Shown one piece after another: positions 42,048 to 51,116 of a stretch of DNA of 64,000 bases; the first letter of the stretch is position 1; each line of letters starts with the position of its first letter. The notes beneath the pieces are model-generated. The model was not told the DNA's origin. It did not search any database and saw only the letters and a list, made by a program, of their open reading frames with translations. The stretch is from Demequina sp. NBRC 110052 (GTDB lineage: Bacteria; Actinomycetota; Actinomycetes; Actinomycetales; Demequinaceae). The position numbers and the translations under genes are program-made. The stretch is from assembly GCF_002090075.1 (NCBI RefSeq), contig NZ_BBRI01000003.1, positions 434,001 through 498,000 of the forward strand, given 5' to 3'.

Positions 42048-45000
42048 GCGCGAGCAGCTCCGCGAGATGCAGACCGTCGACCCCGGCGACGTGATCGGCC
42101 TGTGTGCGGCACGAGACACCGTCCGCCATGTAGACCGCCCCTGAACCGCTCACGCCCTCCGTGCCAGGCACCACTGTGCCGCCCTTGGACAGCCCCGCCT
42201 TCTCGAGCGCCGGCACGAGCGAGGTCTTCGCGATGTCCACCGACAGGTCGTAGTGCCCCTTCTCGTAACCCCAGTTGCCTGCCAGACCGCAGCAGCCCGA
42301 AGCCTCCGTCACCGTCGCACCCGCACGAGCGAGCAGATCGCGGTCCGCGACGTAGCCCATCACCGAGTACTGGTGGCAGTGCGGCTGCACCACGACGTCC
42401 ACCCCTTCGAGGCTCGGCACCTCCCACTCGGGGCTCGGCTTCACCGGGGCGCGACCCGTGAGCACCTCGGCGAGCGTGAACGTATTGACCGCGACCGAGC
42501 GGGCGCGAGGGTCGTCGGGAAGGATCTCCGTGAGGTCACCCCGCAGCACCGCAGTGCAGGAGGGCTCGACCCCGACGATCGGGATCCCGTTGACCGCATA
42601 CGGACCCAGCACAGTGAGCAGGTGCTCAAGGTGCTTGCGCGCTCCATCCAGCTGACCCGTCGAGATCCACGTGACGCCGCAGCAGGCATCGCCCGCGACG
42701 ACGATGACCTCGAAGCCTGCGCTCTCGAGCACCTCGACGATCGCTGTCGGGATCTCCGGGTCCAGCCCATCGGTGAACGAGTCCGCCCACAGCACCACCC
42801 GGTTGTCGCTGCGCGCCGCGCCGTTGCCAGCCCCGCCGTTGCCAGCCGCGCCAGCGAGCCCGGCGAGCCCGTCGGCGGCCCTGGCCCCTGCGTCGGCGCT
42901 TGCCCGCGAGATGTCCGTGGCGCCGGACGGGCGATGCGACTTCGCGACCGCCGATCTGCTGAACGGCTTGGAGGCGAACTTCGGTAGCGAGCGTCGGCCG
43001 TCCAGGCCCGCGATGGGAAGCACAAGGCGGCGGATCCAGCCCACCCCGAGCACCCCATTGACGAGCCACGGCACCCAGCCGATCAGCTTCATCCACCTCG
43101 GCAGCCACCCGATCGAATAGTGCGCCATAGGGCGGAGCTTGCCCTGGTAGGACCGGTGGAGCACTTCGGACTTGTAGGCCGCCATGTCGATTCCGCTCGG
43201 GCAGTCCGAGGAGCACGCCTTGCAGCTGAGGCACAGGTCGAGGCTCTGACGCACCTCGGGAGCGGTGAGCCCTCCGATGAGCGAGCCATTGATCGCGTCC
43301 TGCAGCACGCGGGCGCGGCCGCGCGTCACGTCCTTCTCATCCTTGGTCGCCGCGTACGAGGGGCACATGAAGCCCGTGCCCGTGCCGGGCAGGTCCGCGC
43401 GGCACTTGCCCACGCCCGTGCAGCGGTGCACCGCCTCGGTGAGGTCGCCGTGGTCGTGCCCGAAGGCGAGACCGCCCTTCGAGGGTTCCGTCCTGGGGGC
43501 CGCGGGACGGCGGAGGTCAGCGTCCAGCGGCGCCGGATCCACGACGATGCCGGGATTCAGCAGGTGGTGCGGGTCGAACAGCGCCTTCACGCGCGAGAAC
43601 AGCTCGACCGACTCGGGCGAGTACATGGTCGCGAGCAGCTCCGAGCGGGCACGGCCGTCGCCGTGCTCACCGCTGAGGGAGCCGCCGTGCGAGACGACGA
43701 GGGCAGCCGCGTCCTCCATGAAGGCACGCAGCGGGGCCCCGTCCTCCTGCAGCGGGATGTCCAGGCGCACGTGGATGCAGCCATCGCCGAAGTGCCCGAA
43801 CGGTTGACCCTCCACACCGTGACGCTCCATGAGGGCGTCGAAGTCGCGCAGGTACGCTCCGAGCTTCTCCGGCGGCACCGCCGCGTCCTCCCAGCCCGGC
43901 CAGCACTCCTTATTGGTGACGGTGCGGCCCGCGAGCCCCGCGCCGTCGGCACGGATGGCCCACAGCTTCGCCGACTCCCCCGCGTCACGCACCACGCGAT
44001 ACGTGTCGGTGCCCGCGTCGGCAGCGAGCGCCGCCATCTTCGTCTCGGCCTCCTCGGCAGTGTCGGCACCGACCTCGACCAGCAGCCAGCCAGCCCCCGC
44101 AGGGAAGTCAGGCACGCCGTCCGCGCCCTTGGCGGCCCGCACCCTGGCGACGAGGCGGGCGTCCAGGCCCTCCACCGCGTCGGGCTTGTGCGGGAGCATC
44201 CCGACCACGGCGTCGGCTGCGGCGGGCATGTCCGGGTAGGCGAAGACGCCCGTGAGCCGCACCGGCGGGATCGGCACCAGGCGCAGCGTCGCCTCGAGGG
44301 TGGTCGCGAGCGTGCCCTCCGAGCCCACGAGGAACCGCGCGAGGTCGCTGCCGAGCTCGGGCAGCAGATGCTCCATCGAATAGCCCGAGACCTGGCGCGT
44401 AAAGCGCCCGAACTCGGTGCGGATCAGGGCGAGGTTGCCCTCGACGAGCTCGGCAAGACCAGGGACGACGCTCGGCCCGGCCGTGCCCGACGCGCTCGTC
44501 GGGGCACCCGCCGCACGCACCCCGCTCGCCTTGCCGGCACCGCTGTTGCCCTGGGCCTTCGCCCTCCCGTGCGACGCTGCGGGGGCGGCCGTGAAGCGCC
44601 TCCCGAGGCCATCGACCGCATCGAGACGCAGCACGTTGTCCGCCGTGCGGCCGAATGCGAGCGCATGCGGGCCGCACGCGTTGTTGCCGATCATTCCGCC
44701 CAGCGTCGCCCGGGTCCAGGTCGACGGGTCAGGGCCGAAGCGCAGCCCGTGCGGCGCGACCGCGCGCTGCAGGTCGCCCATGATGACGCCCGGCTGCACG
44801 CGAGCCGTGCGGTTCTCCACGTCGATCTCGAGGATCTGGTTCATGTGGCGCGACGTGTCGATGACGATGCCCGTGCCGATTGCGTTGCCCGCGACCGAGG
44901 TGCCCGCCCCGCGCATGGTGATCGGCGTGCGCGTCTCGCGCGAGATGCGGTGGACGGTGAGGACGTCGTCCGCGTCGAGCGGGAAGACGACCACCTGGGG

Positions 45001-45156
45001 CACAACCCGATAGTTGGAGGCGTCCGTCGAGAACTCGGCACGGCGTCGGGCGCTGTCATCGACCTCGCCACGCACACTCTTGCGCAGACGCTCGACGAGG
45101 TCGGTCGTGGCTGGTGCGGTCGCGGGAGTCGGTGCCGTGGTCGTCACGTTCGCCAT
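42031..45156 (-). CDS. FAD-linked oxidase fused to Fe-S (GlpC/GlcF-like) domain; D-lactate/2-hydroxyacid dehydrogenase type
   Basis: Respiratory 2-hydroxyacid dehydrogenase, probably D-lactate or glycolate, feeding quinones. Seen: FAD-binding domain (TMRGAGTSVAGNAIG, GGMIGNNACG), a Gly/Ala/Ser insert (about 190-235) unusual inside this domain, FAD-oxidase C-domain with FGHFGDGCIHVR and SGEHGDGRARSE, a 4Fe-4S site CLSCKACSSDCP, and two CCG motifs (DACCGVTW, SGCCGLAGNWG). 1041 residues. ATG at 45156 (no ribosome-binding site seen). Substrate not determinable. Confidence 0.88.
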   Translation of the reverse strand: MANVTTTAPTPATAPATTDLVERLRKSVRGEVDDSARRRAEFSTDASNYRVVPQVVVFPLDADDVLTVHRISRETRTPITMRGAGTSVAGNAIGTGIVIDTSRHMNQILEIDVENRTARVQPGVIMGDLQRAVAPHGLRFGPDPSTWTRATLGGMIGNNACGPHALAFGRTADNVLRLDAVDGLGRRFTAAPAASHGRAKAQGNSGAGKASGVRAAGAPTSASGTAGPSVVPGLAELVEGNLALIRTEFGRFTRQVSGYSMEHLLPELGSDLARFLVGSEGTLATTLEATLRLVPIPPVRLTGVFAYPDMPAAADAVVGMLPHKPDAVEGLDARLVARVRAAKGADGVPDFPAGAGWLLVEVGADTAEEAETKMAALAADAGTDTYRVVRDAGESAKLWAIRADGAGLAGRTVTNKECWPGWEDAAVPPEKLGAYLRDFDALMERHGVEGQPFGHFGDGCIHVRLDIPLQEDGAPLRAFMEDAAALVVSHGGSLSGEHGDGRARSELLATMYSPESVELFSRVKALFDPHHLLNPGIVVDPAPLDADLRRPAAPRTEPSKGGLAFGHDHGDLTEAVHRCTGVGKCRADLPGTGTGFMCPSYAATKDEKDVTRGRARVLQDAINGSLIGGLTAPEVRQSLDLCLSCKACSSDCPSGIDMAAYKSEVLHRSYQGKLRPMAHYSIGWLPRWMKLIGWVPWLVNGVLGVGWIRRLVLPIAGLDGRRSLPKFASKPFSRSAVAKSHRPSGATDISRASADAGARAADGLAGLAGAAGNGGAGNGAARSDNRVVLWADSFTDGLDPEIPTAIVEVLESAGFEVIVVAGDACCGVTWISTGQLDGARKHLEHLLTVLGPYAVNGIPIVGVEPSCTAVLRGDLTEILPDDPRARSVAVNTFTLAEVLTGRAPVKPSPEWEVPSLEGVDVVVQPHCHQYSVMGYVADRDLLARAGATVTEASGCCGLAGNWGYEKGHYDLSVDIAKTSLVPALEKAGLSKGGTVVPGTEGVSGSGAVYMADGVSCRTQADHVAGVDGLHLAELLARAAKS

Positions 45157-45244
45157 TGTGGCACTGCGCGCGCCGCGTGAGCCCGGGGACGAGGACCTAT
45201 GCGCGCGCGGCGCGCGGCCTGGCCTGCCCGGCGGTGGGTCCCCG

Positions 45245-45925
45245 CTAGACCGTCGCGGACTCCCTGGCGGCCACCTCGAGGCCGAGCTCCCCGAGCAGGC
45301 CGAGGACCCGCGCCTCGATCTGGTCGCGAGCGTTCCGCGCCCCAGCCGCGCCGCTGAGGTCGCCCTCGAACGTCCAGTCGAGGTAGCGCTTTCCCGGGTA
45401 GACGGGGCAGGCGTCACCGCAGCCCATGGTGACGATGACATCGGCCGCGCGCAGGGTCTCCTCGGTCCAAGGCTTGGGGAACTCGCCCGTGATGTCGATG
45501 CCGATCTCAGCCATGGCCGCCACGGCATCGGGGTTGATCTCGGCGCCAGGCTCGGAGCCGCCCGACCAGGCGAGCGCGCGCCCTGCCGCATACTTCTCGA
45601 ACAGTCCCAGCGCCATCTGCGACTTGCCCGCGTTATGCACGCACAGGAACAGCACGGCCGTTCGCTCGTCCCCGGTGCGACGGTGGCTCGAGGCCTGCAT
45701 GCGCTGGCGCGCGAACTTCTCGGCGAGGAGGGGCACGAACTGCGGCACGCGGGCGCGCGCCGAGAGCGTCGCATACGAGTGGTCGAGCAGCTGGCGCACC
45801 GTCTCGCGACCGAAGGTGCCGGCGAACTCCTCGATGAGACGCTCGTGCGCCCTGTCGAGCGAGTATTGAACATCGAGCGGGATGGGGTCGTGCGTCTCGG
45901 TCTGGTCGTGCTCGGGGGTGATCAT
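45245..45925 (-). CDS. arsenate reductase, LMW-phosphatase fold with N-terminal helical domain
   Basis: Reduces or transfers arsenate using a Cys nucleophile; in Actinobacteria often mycothiol-linked. Seen: N-terminal three-helix domain (about 15-75), then LFLCVHNAGKSQMALGLF (Cys-x5-Ser active site), SGGSEPG, VTMGCGDACPVYPG. 226 residues. ATG with AGAGG. Lies 59 nt after the ArsR-ArsC fusion gene on the same strand, so an arsenic-response unit. An efflux pump gene is absent here; the aquaporin gene at 55732 may be related. Confidence 0.85.
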   Translation of the reverse strand: MITPEHDQTETHDPIPLDVQYSLDRAHERLIEEFAGTFGRETVRQLLDHSYATLSARARVPQFVPLLAEKFARQRMQASSHRRTGDERTAVLFLCVHNAGKSQMALGLFEKYAAGRALAWSGGSEPGAEINPDAVAAMAEIGIDITGEFPKPWTEETLRAADVIVTMGCGDACPVYPGKRYLDWTFEGDLSGAAGARNARDQIEARVLGLLGELGLEVAARESATV

Positions 45926-45984
45926 GGTGTCCTCTCGGGGAGCCTGCGTGGGGGGTGACGGTGGGTGTGGGTCCTGGCGCGGGG

Positions 45985-46674
45985 TCAGGCGAGGGAGTCT
46001 GCGAGGCGCCCGACGCGGCGCTCGAGGCTCTCGAACGACGAGGCGAATGCGTCGGGGTCGGGGCTTGCCGCAGGGTCGGGGACGGACCAGTGCAGCAGGT
46101 CCATCTCGTCGTCGAGCTCTTCGTAGGCGTTGTCGCACACCGCGATGACGAGGTCGCCGGGCCGGAGTGCGCTCTCGAGCGTGGCGGGGCGCGCGCTGAC
46201 GGGCGCGAGGCCGTGCGCGTCGATCTGCGCGAGCGCGCGGGGATGGATCGCCTCGCCTGGGTGAGTGCCGGCCGAACCGACCTGGACCGTGCCGCGCGAC
46301 GCGAGCAGCGCGGCAGCCATCTGGCTGCGCGCCGAGTTCTCGGTGCACACGAACACGACGCGGGTCGCGTCGAGGTGACGCGAGGCGGCTGCAGTAGCGG
46401 CGACCACGGCGTCGTCCCAGCGCAGGCTCACGTAGTTGCGGCGCCCATCCCCGTCGGAGCGGCGGCGGCGCACGATGCGCGCCGCCTCGAGCGTCTTGAG
46501 GTGGTGGGCGAGCAGGCTGGAACTGAGTCCGAGCAGGTCGCCGAGTTCTCCCGGTGCGAGGTCGCGGGTCGCGAGCGAGTCCACGATCCTGAGCCGCTGG
46601 GGGTCTGCGAGGGCGCCGTGAATGGTCGCGCGGCGCGCGAGTCGCTCGTTGTCGCCTGAGATTGCCTCAACCAT
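45985..46674 (-). CDS. ArsR repressor fused to arsenate-reductase domain
   Basis: One protein joining a winged-helix ArsR-type regulator (residues about 1-95, LADPQRLRIVDSLATRD, HHLKTLEAARIVRRRR) to an LMW-phosphatase-fold arsenate reductase (VVFVCTENSARSQMAAAL, VPDPAASPDPDAF). 229 residues. Promoter TTGCTT-N17-TAATAT ends 7 nt before the ATG, so the message is leaderless, and CTCAA-N6-TTGAG overlaps the start codon: autoregulation is likely. Whether the usual Cys-based metalloid site is present is unclear; I see no Cys pair in the repressor part. Confidence 0.83.
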   Translation of the reverse strand: MVEAISGDNERLARRATIHGALADPQRLRIVDSLATRDLAPGELGDLLGLSSSLLAHHLKTLEAARIVRRRRSDGDGRRNYVSLRWDDAVVAATAAASRHLDATRVVFVCTENSARSQMAAALLASRGTVQVGSAGTHPGEAIHPRALAQIDAHGLAPVSARPATLESALRPGDLVIAVCDNAYEELDDEMDLLHWSVPDPAASPDPDAFASSFESLERRVGRLADSLA

Positions 46675-46710
46675 GATTGAGATATTAGACGCTGTCGGCG
46701 CGCGAAGCAA
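46667..46710 (-). promoter_or_regulatory. arsR-arsC promoter and overlapping operator
   Basis: -35 TTGCTT (46705-46710), 17-nt spacer, -10 TAATAT (46682-46687), start codon 7 nt on; inverted repeat CTCAA-CCATGA-TTGAG (46667-46682) spans the start codon and touches the -10. A textbook strong promoter. Confidence 0.75.
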
Positions 46711-46755
46711 CGGCACCCCCTTCCCCTCGTGGATGGGCTGCGGCAGAGTGTCGCT

Positions 46756-47673
46756 ATGACCGATTCCCCGATCGGCCGCGTGGTCGCCGTCTCCACCGGA
46801 ACCGTGCGCGTGCGACCCCAGAACATCGCCGGCGACTGGCGCCCGATGCTGTGGTGGACCGCGACCTCCCGCACCTGGTCGGAGCCCATGCCGATCTGGA
46901 CCTTCGCGATTGAGCACCCCCGCGGACTCGTCCTGTTCGACCTGGGCCAGTCCCCCGCATCGGCCGAGCCCGGCTACTACCCGGGCGGCTTCCTCGGCTG
47001 GGCATTCGCGCGCCAGGCCTCGTTCGTCGTCGAGCGCAGCCTGCCCGACGCCCTGGCTGGCGAAGGCATCGGCCTGCCCGACGCGTCGATCGCCGTGGTC
47101 TCGCACCTCCACCAGGATCATGCGGGCAACATCGCGCTTCTCGAGCCCGGCGTGCCCGTGCTCGTGAGCGCGCAGGAGCATGGCCTGCTGGACGCGAAGA
47201 CGCCCGAGATGCACGGCGTGATGCCCCGACACGTCTCCCCGAAGGGCGCGAACCTGCTGCCCGTGCCTCTCGACAATTTCGCCGATAACTCCCCGGCCAC
47301 CACCGTGGAGCCACCGGCGGCGCTGCTCGCCCTCGGGGGCGGCCCATGCGACGACCCGGAGCTCTCCGGCTTCCCCGGCGCCTGGGATCTGTATGGCGAC
47401 GGCTCGCTCGTCCTGCTATCCACGCCCGGGCACACACCCGGGTCCGCGAGCCTGCTGATCAAGCGCGGGAGCCGGTCGCCCCTGCTGCTCGTCGGCGACG
47501 TCACCTACGATCCGACTCTCATGCCCCAGGGAATCGTCCCTGGTACAGGTGCCGAAGGGCTGCAGCGCACCACCACAGCGGAGATCGTCGCGCTCGCCGA
47601 GCGACTGCCAGGTCTCGTGGTCCTCGCGGCGCACGACCCCGCCGTGCCACATCTGCTCTCGACCGCGCACTGA
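46756..47673 (+). CDS. metallo-beta-lactamase-fold hydrolase (lactonase-like)
   Basis: Zinc hydrolase of the AttM/AiiA-like lactonase or similar branch. Seen: VVSHLHQDHAGN (metal-binding HxHxDH), SAQEHG, LLSTPGHTPGSASLL and VGDVTYDPTL. About 305 residues. ATG at 46756; an ATG at 46729 would add nine residues. Divergent from arsR-arsC. Physiological substrate unknown. Confidence 0.82.
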   Translation: MTDSPIGRVVAVSTGTVRVRPQNIAGDWRPMLWWTATSRTWSEPMPIWTFAIEHPRGLVLFDLGQSPASAEPGYYPGGFLGWAFARQASFVVERSLPDALAGEGIGLPDASIAVVSHLHQDHAGNIALLEPGVPVLVSAQEHGLLDAKTPEMHGVMPRHVSPKGANLLPVPLDNFADNSPATTVEPPAALLALGGGPCDDPELSGFPGAWDLYGDGSLVLLSTPGHTPGSASLLIKRGSRSPLLLVGDVTYDPTLMPQGIVPGTGAEGLQRTTTAEIVALAERLPGLVVLAAHDPAVPHLLSTAH

Positions 47674-47871
47674 CCAGGCGCAGAGCCACAGAGAACAGAG
47701 CCGCCGCATCGGACGTTGCCCCAGGCGCCCGCCTACAGCATCGGGCAGGTGCCCCGACCCGGCCCATCGCACCCCGCGGAAGGGACCGCGAACCGGTCTC
47801 GAATGTGTCGGATTCCACAGAATCACGCCTCGGATGTTGCGTACGTCACACTTTGGCGCTTTGATTGCCCA

Positions 47872-47908
47872 CGAGGTTCCTCGGGAGCGGAGGGAGTTCC
47901 CGGCCTCG
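47872..47908 (+). promoter_or_regulatory. leader hairpin of tail protein A
   Basis: CGAGG...CCTCG outer and CGGGA...TCCCG inner pairing, 20 nt before the ATG; a related hairpin precedes tail protein B. Confidence 0.45.
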
Positions 47909-47927
47909 ACATGGGGGGAAACCACCG

Positions 47928-48902
47928 ATGAAACTACGCGACAAGATCGCGGCGGTGATCAGCGCCAGCATGCTGGCTGTCACCGCCTGGGCCATCCCGG
48001 CCTACGCCGGCGGGTCGGATGACCCGACACCGTACACCGTCGACGAGGACGGCATCACGCTCGCACCGGGCGACGTGTTCGAGGACAACGGGCACGTCAA
48101 CATTGAGGTGGACGTGGCAGGAGAGCTGAAGAAGCTCAACCTGCACTTCGAGTCGCTGAACCAGGCGCCCGACAGCCCCAAGAGCTACTACATTGGCAAG
48201 TCGTTCCTGCCGTGGTCCGCCTTCGGCCTCGAGGGCGATTTCTGCGTCACCTGGGTGCAGATCTCGCTGTACAACGAGCACTTCGGCGAAGGATCGCAGG
48301 AGAGCATGTGCATCGGCCTCGAGGGCCAGTGCCCGTCCGGCTACGACAAGCCCGCATCCGGCTGGGACAACACGTCGCTGTCGTGGACCGCCGACAAGGC
48401 GTACAAGGCAGTCATCCTCGTGGGCGGTCCGCCGAACTCGAACAACGACGACCCCGACGGCCGCTTCAAGTACTTCTACGACGTCGAGCAGGGCGAGACC
48501 ATCACGCGCGTCGCGCACGCCATCAGCCACCTGTGTGTCATTCCCTCCACGCCGCCGGACGGCGAAGAGCCCCCGGGCGGGGACGACCTCTTCATCTGCG
48601 TCTGGAACTCCGAGACCGAGACCTCCGAGAAGACCCCGGTGGAGGCGATCGGCGAGGACGACATCGAGTGGACCGAGGAGGGATGCGAGCCCGACGGCGG
48701 CGTCTCCGACAACCCGCCCAACGGGGAGACACCGGTGTTCATCTGCGAATGGGACGCCGAGCAGGAGAAGTCCGTGAAGGTCCGCGTCGACGAACTCGGC
48801 GAGAACGACATCGAGTGGACCAACGAGGGCTGCGCGCCCATCGTGGAGACCGAGGTCCTCTCCTCCGGTCCGCCGATCGCCACGCCCACCTACACGGGCT
48901 AG
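47928..48902 (+). CDS. secreted acidic protein with shared C-terminal tail (A)
   Basis: Function unknown. 324 residues: signal peptide (MKLRDKIAAVISASMLAVTA, then WAIPAYA), a Cys-containing beta-rich domain, two repeats of about 48 residues (FICVWNSETE... DDIEWTEEGC and FICEWDAEQE... NDIEWTNEGC), and a C-terminal tail VLSSGPPIATPTYTG ending exactly at the stop. Very acidic. Signal and tail match the protein at 49403 closely. No membrane segment follows the tail. Likely secreted or surface protein. Confidence 0.82.
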   Translation: MKLRDKIAAVISASMLAVTAWAIPAYAGGSDDPTPYTVDEDGITLAPGDVFEDNGHVNIEVDVAGELKKLNLHFESLNQAPDSPKSYYIGKSFLPWSAFGLEGDFCVTWVQISLYNEHFGEGSQESMCIGLEGQCPSGYDKPASGWDNTSLSWTADKAYKAVILVGGPPNSNNDDPDGRFKYFYDVEQGETITRVAHAISHLCVIPSTPPDGEEPPGGDDLFICVWNSETETSEKTPVEAIGEDDIEWTEEGCEPDGGVSDNPPNGETPVFICEWDAEQEKSVKVRVDELGENDIEWTNEGCAPIVETEVLSSGPPIATPTYTG

Positions 48903-48913
48903 CACCCACTGTC

Positions 48914-48950
48914 GCCAGCGCGGCGGTCGGTCACCGTCCGCCGCGCTGGC
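48914..48950 (+). terminator. strong hairpin after tail protein A
   Basis: 13-bp perfect stem GCCAGCGCGGCGG/CCGCCGCGCTGGC, 12 nt after the stop; no T-run. Confidence 0.7.
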
Positions 48951-49402
48951 CCAGACCAGCCGCTCGCGCCACGGTCCCCCTCCGTTCCTGAGCGCCACCG
49001 GCGGCGAAGGCTGAAGGCCGGGTCATGCGTCCCCCGAGGCGCGTGGCCCGGCCTTCGGCGTCTCGCGGGCCCGAGCAAGGCGCTAGCGGCCGCGTCTCGC
49101 GCTGCCGGGCGAGTGCTGCGGAGCCGCTGCTCCACCATGGCCAAATTGTGTGAGGTCTGCCACACTGTGAGCACGAGAGTTGCCGCCGTGGGCGCCCGAT
49201 CAGCGCCTAGGAGAGCTCCTGAAGATGGCACTGCGAGCCACCAATTGGGACGAAGCGCTCAAGTCTCGAGCCACTTACACCGATAACCGCGTTCTTGGCA
49301 ATATTCGTGTTGCATATCTCACACTCGCGGACGTACCGTGAAGCGTCGAGGCTCCACATGGGGGTGGAGGGATCCCCAGGCCTCGCAGCTGAGGTGAGTG
49401 CA
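48951..49402. other. intergenic region between tail protein genes
   Basis: About 450 nt with no convincing gene. Contains a second stem GAAGGCCGGG/CCCGGCCTTC (49013-49056), an imperfect GTGTGA...CACAC site near 49148-49165, and the leader of tail protein B. Confidence 0.5.
49347..49385 (+). promoter_or_regulatory. leader hairpin of tail protein B
   Basis: CGAGG...CCTCG outer pairing enclosing CTCCAC/GTGGAG and GGGATCCC, 17 nt before the ATG. Outer arms and the GGAGGGA-CCC-GGCCTCG stretch match the leader of tail protein A. Confidence 0.45.
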
Positions 49403-50851
49403 ATGAAACTCCGAGGAAAGATCGCGGCGATCTCAAGCGCCGCAGCGCTGGCGGTGTCCGCATGGGCCATCCCGGCGTACGCGACTCCGCCAGGTGAGTC
49501 GCCCACCACCGAGAACCCGAACCACCCCGACTACTGGGAGGTCGAGTACCCGGGTGCGACCTGTTACAAGGACGACAGCACCTACGGCGACGTCAAGACC
49601 GACGGCGACGGCAAGACCTACGTCGAACTCAAGGGCGACTACGACTACGTCTCGTTGATCGTCAAGGGCGGCAGCTCCGGCGGTGACGGCAACGGCAACG
49701 CCATCTTCGACGACCCCGTGGTCGGCGAGGCGTACTACCCGCCGCTCAACAACGGCGACCAGCAGGCCGGCGTCTCCCACTGGATCGTCTGCATCGGCGA
49801 CGGTGACGAGGAGCCCGAGTACGTCTGCGGCTGGGTCGAAGGCGAGCCCACCATGCTGCTCAAGGAGGACTACCCGAACCTTCCGCCGTGGCAGGAGGAT
49901 GGGGACTACAACGGTTGCGGTGAGCCCGAGGAGCAGGAGTACAACTACTGCGACGCCACCGAGCGCCCTGCGGGCATGTCGATCGCCGAATGGCTCGCCG
50001 AAGGCGAGTTCAACGGAGCCGACTGCTTCGAGTTCACGCCGGCGCTCCAGTGCGGCTCGTTCGACTGGACCATCGACGAGTCCCCCGAAGGCATCGGACC
50101 CTACGAGGTCAGATACCTCGAAGGTGCGGGCATGACCACCGATGCCGTCAACGGCATGATGATGCCGGCCACGTTCCCTGAGGACTACAACGGCGGTTCC
50201 GTGGTCATCACAGTGTGGCTGCAGGGCCCCGAGAAGGACTACCTGGTCGGCACTGGCCTGCCGAACTACTGGGACAACAACGGCCGCAACGTCACCATCG
50301 ACACCGACTGCCTGCCCCCCTCGGGTGGCGAGCTTCCGGTGACGATGGACGCTGAGCTCACGGGCGTCTGCATCGGCGACACCCCGTGGATCCAGTACGA
50401 CATCGAGGTCAACGACCCCGGCGAGCAGCTGCCCGTCGGCGCCAAGGCGACGATCTCGCTGAAGGACCCGAACTACCCCGGCATGCCCACTCCGTGGGAG
50501 GTCGACTTCGGCATGGGCTACCTGCTGTGGCCCGGGGCTGAGATCGCACCGGCTGAGGGACTGACCGAAGGTGACATCGATCCGACGGATCCGAGCACCT
50601 ACGTGATCCTCAACTGGCCCGGCTGGGAGAAGGTCGGCGACGCATGGGCGCAGGTCTCCCCCGAGAACTACGGGTGGTCTGCCACCGCAGCGGGAGTGCC
50701 GTACGAGATCTCGGTGAACCCGACCACGATGGGAACGCTGTTCTACCCGCCGGCCGGTGACTCCGACTCGACGAACTGCCTGCCGCCGGACGTCGACACC
50801 ACGGTGCTGTCCTCTGGACCGCCTACCGCAACGCCTAGCTACACCGGCTAG
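49403..50851 (+). CDS. secreted acidic protein with shared C-terminal tail (B)
   Basis: Function unknown. 482 residues: signal peptide (MKLRGKIAAISSAAALAVSA, then WAIPAYA) nearly the same as in tail protein A, a Gly/Asp/Tyr-rich middle with about ten Cys, a VEGEPTMLL region, Ig-like C-terminal part and a tail VLSSGPPTATPSYTG at the very end. ATG with GAGGTG 6 nt upstream. Followed by a T-tailed terminator. Pair likely arose by duplication and divergence of the middle, keeping both ends. Confidence 0.83.
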   Translation: MKLRGKIAAISSAAALAVSAWAIPAYATPPGESPTTENPNHPDYWEVEYPGATCYKDDSTYGDVKTDGDGKTYVELKGDYDYVSLIVKGGSSGGDGNGNAIFDDPVVGEAYYPPLNNGDQQAGVSHWIVCIGDGDEEPEYVCGWVEGEPTMLLKEDYPNLPPWQEDGDYNGCGEPEEQEYNYCDATERPAGMSIAEWLAEGEFNGADCFEFTPALQCGSFDWTIDESPEGIGPYEVRYLEGAGMTTDAVNGMMMPATFPEDYNGGSVVITVWLQGPEKDYLVGTGLPNYWDNNGRNVTIDTDCLPPSGGELPVTMDAELTGVCIGDTPWIQYDIEVNDPGEQLPVGAKATISLKDPNYPGMPTPWEVDFGMGYLLWPGAEIAPAEGLTEGDIDPTDPSTYVILNWPGWEKVGDAWAQVSPENYGWSATAAGVPYEISVNPTTMGTLFYPPAGDSDSTNCLPPDVDTTVLSSGPPTATPSYTG

Positions 50852-50858
50852 ACATCAA

Positions 50859-50894
50859 CGAATCGGGCCGGCGAATGCCGGCCCGATTCGTTTT
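50859..50894 (+). terminator. intrinsic terminator of tail protein B
   Basis: 14-bp perfect stem (CGAATCGGGCCGGC, loop GAAT) followed by TTTT. Confidence 0.92.
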
Positions 50895-51116
50895 CCCGGG
50901 CTGATCTCATGGCCCCTCAGAGAGACGCCAGCTGCGCATTCGCAGCGGCGCCCGTGAGATCAAGCCCCCGAGCCGGCATCGGAACTGCGCCCCCCCTTAG
51001 CGGTTTCGATGTCGGCTCGGCCCTGTCTGGCCTCGCCCATCGGGCCTGCCGCTGCTCCCCGCTGCTGCTGCGCCCCCGCTGCCCGCCGCTAGGCCCCCGC
51101 TGCTGCGCCCCCGGAT
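50895..51116. other. low-complexity intergenic DNA
   Basis: No credible gene. Includes duplicated CTGCTGCGCCCCCGCTG-type runs; past the inverted-repeat element a GTGGGCG/GGTGGCG-rich run reaches the L,D-transpeptidase stop. Confidence 0.6.

Noticed and set aside
43120-45180. 686-residue plus-strand ORF opposite the FAD/Fe-S gene
   Set aside because: Same reason; no recognisable motif, while the minus strand has intact cofactor motifs.
47928-50851. C-terminal YTG tails as LPxTG sortase signals
   Set aside because: No Leu-Pro pentapeptide, no membrane segment and no basic tail follow; stop codon comes directly after Gly.
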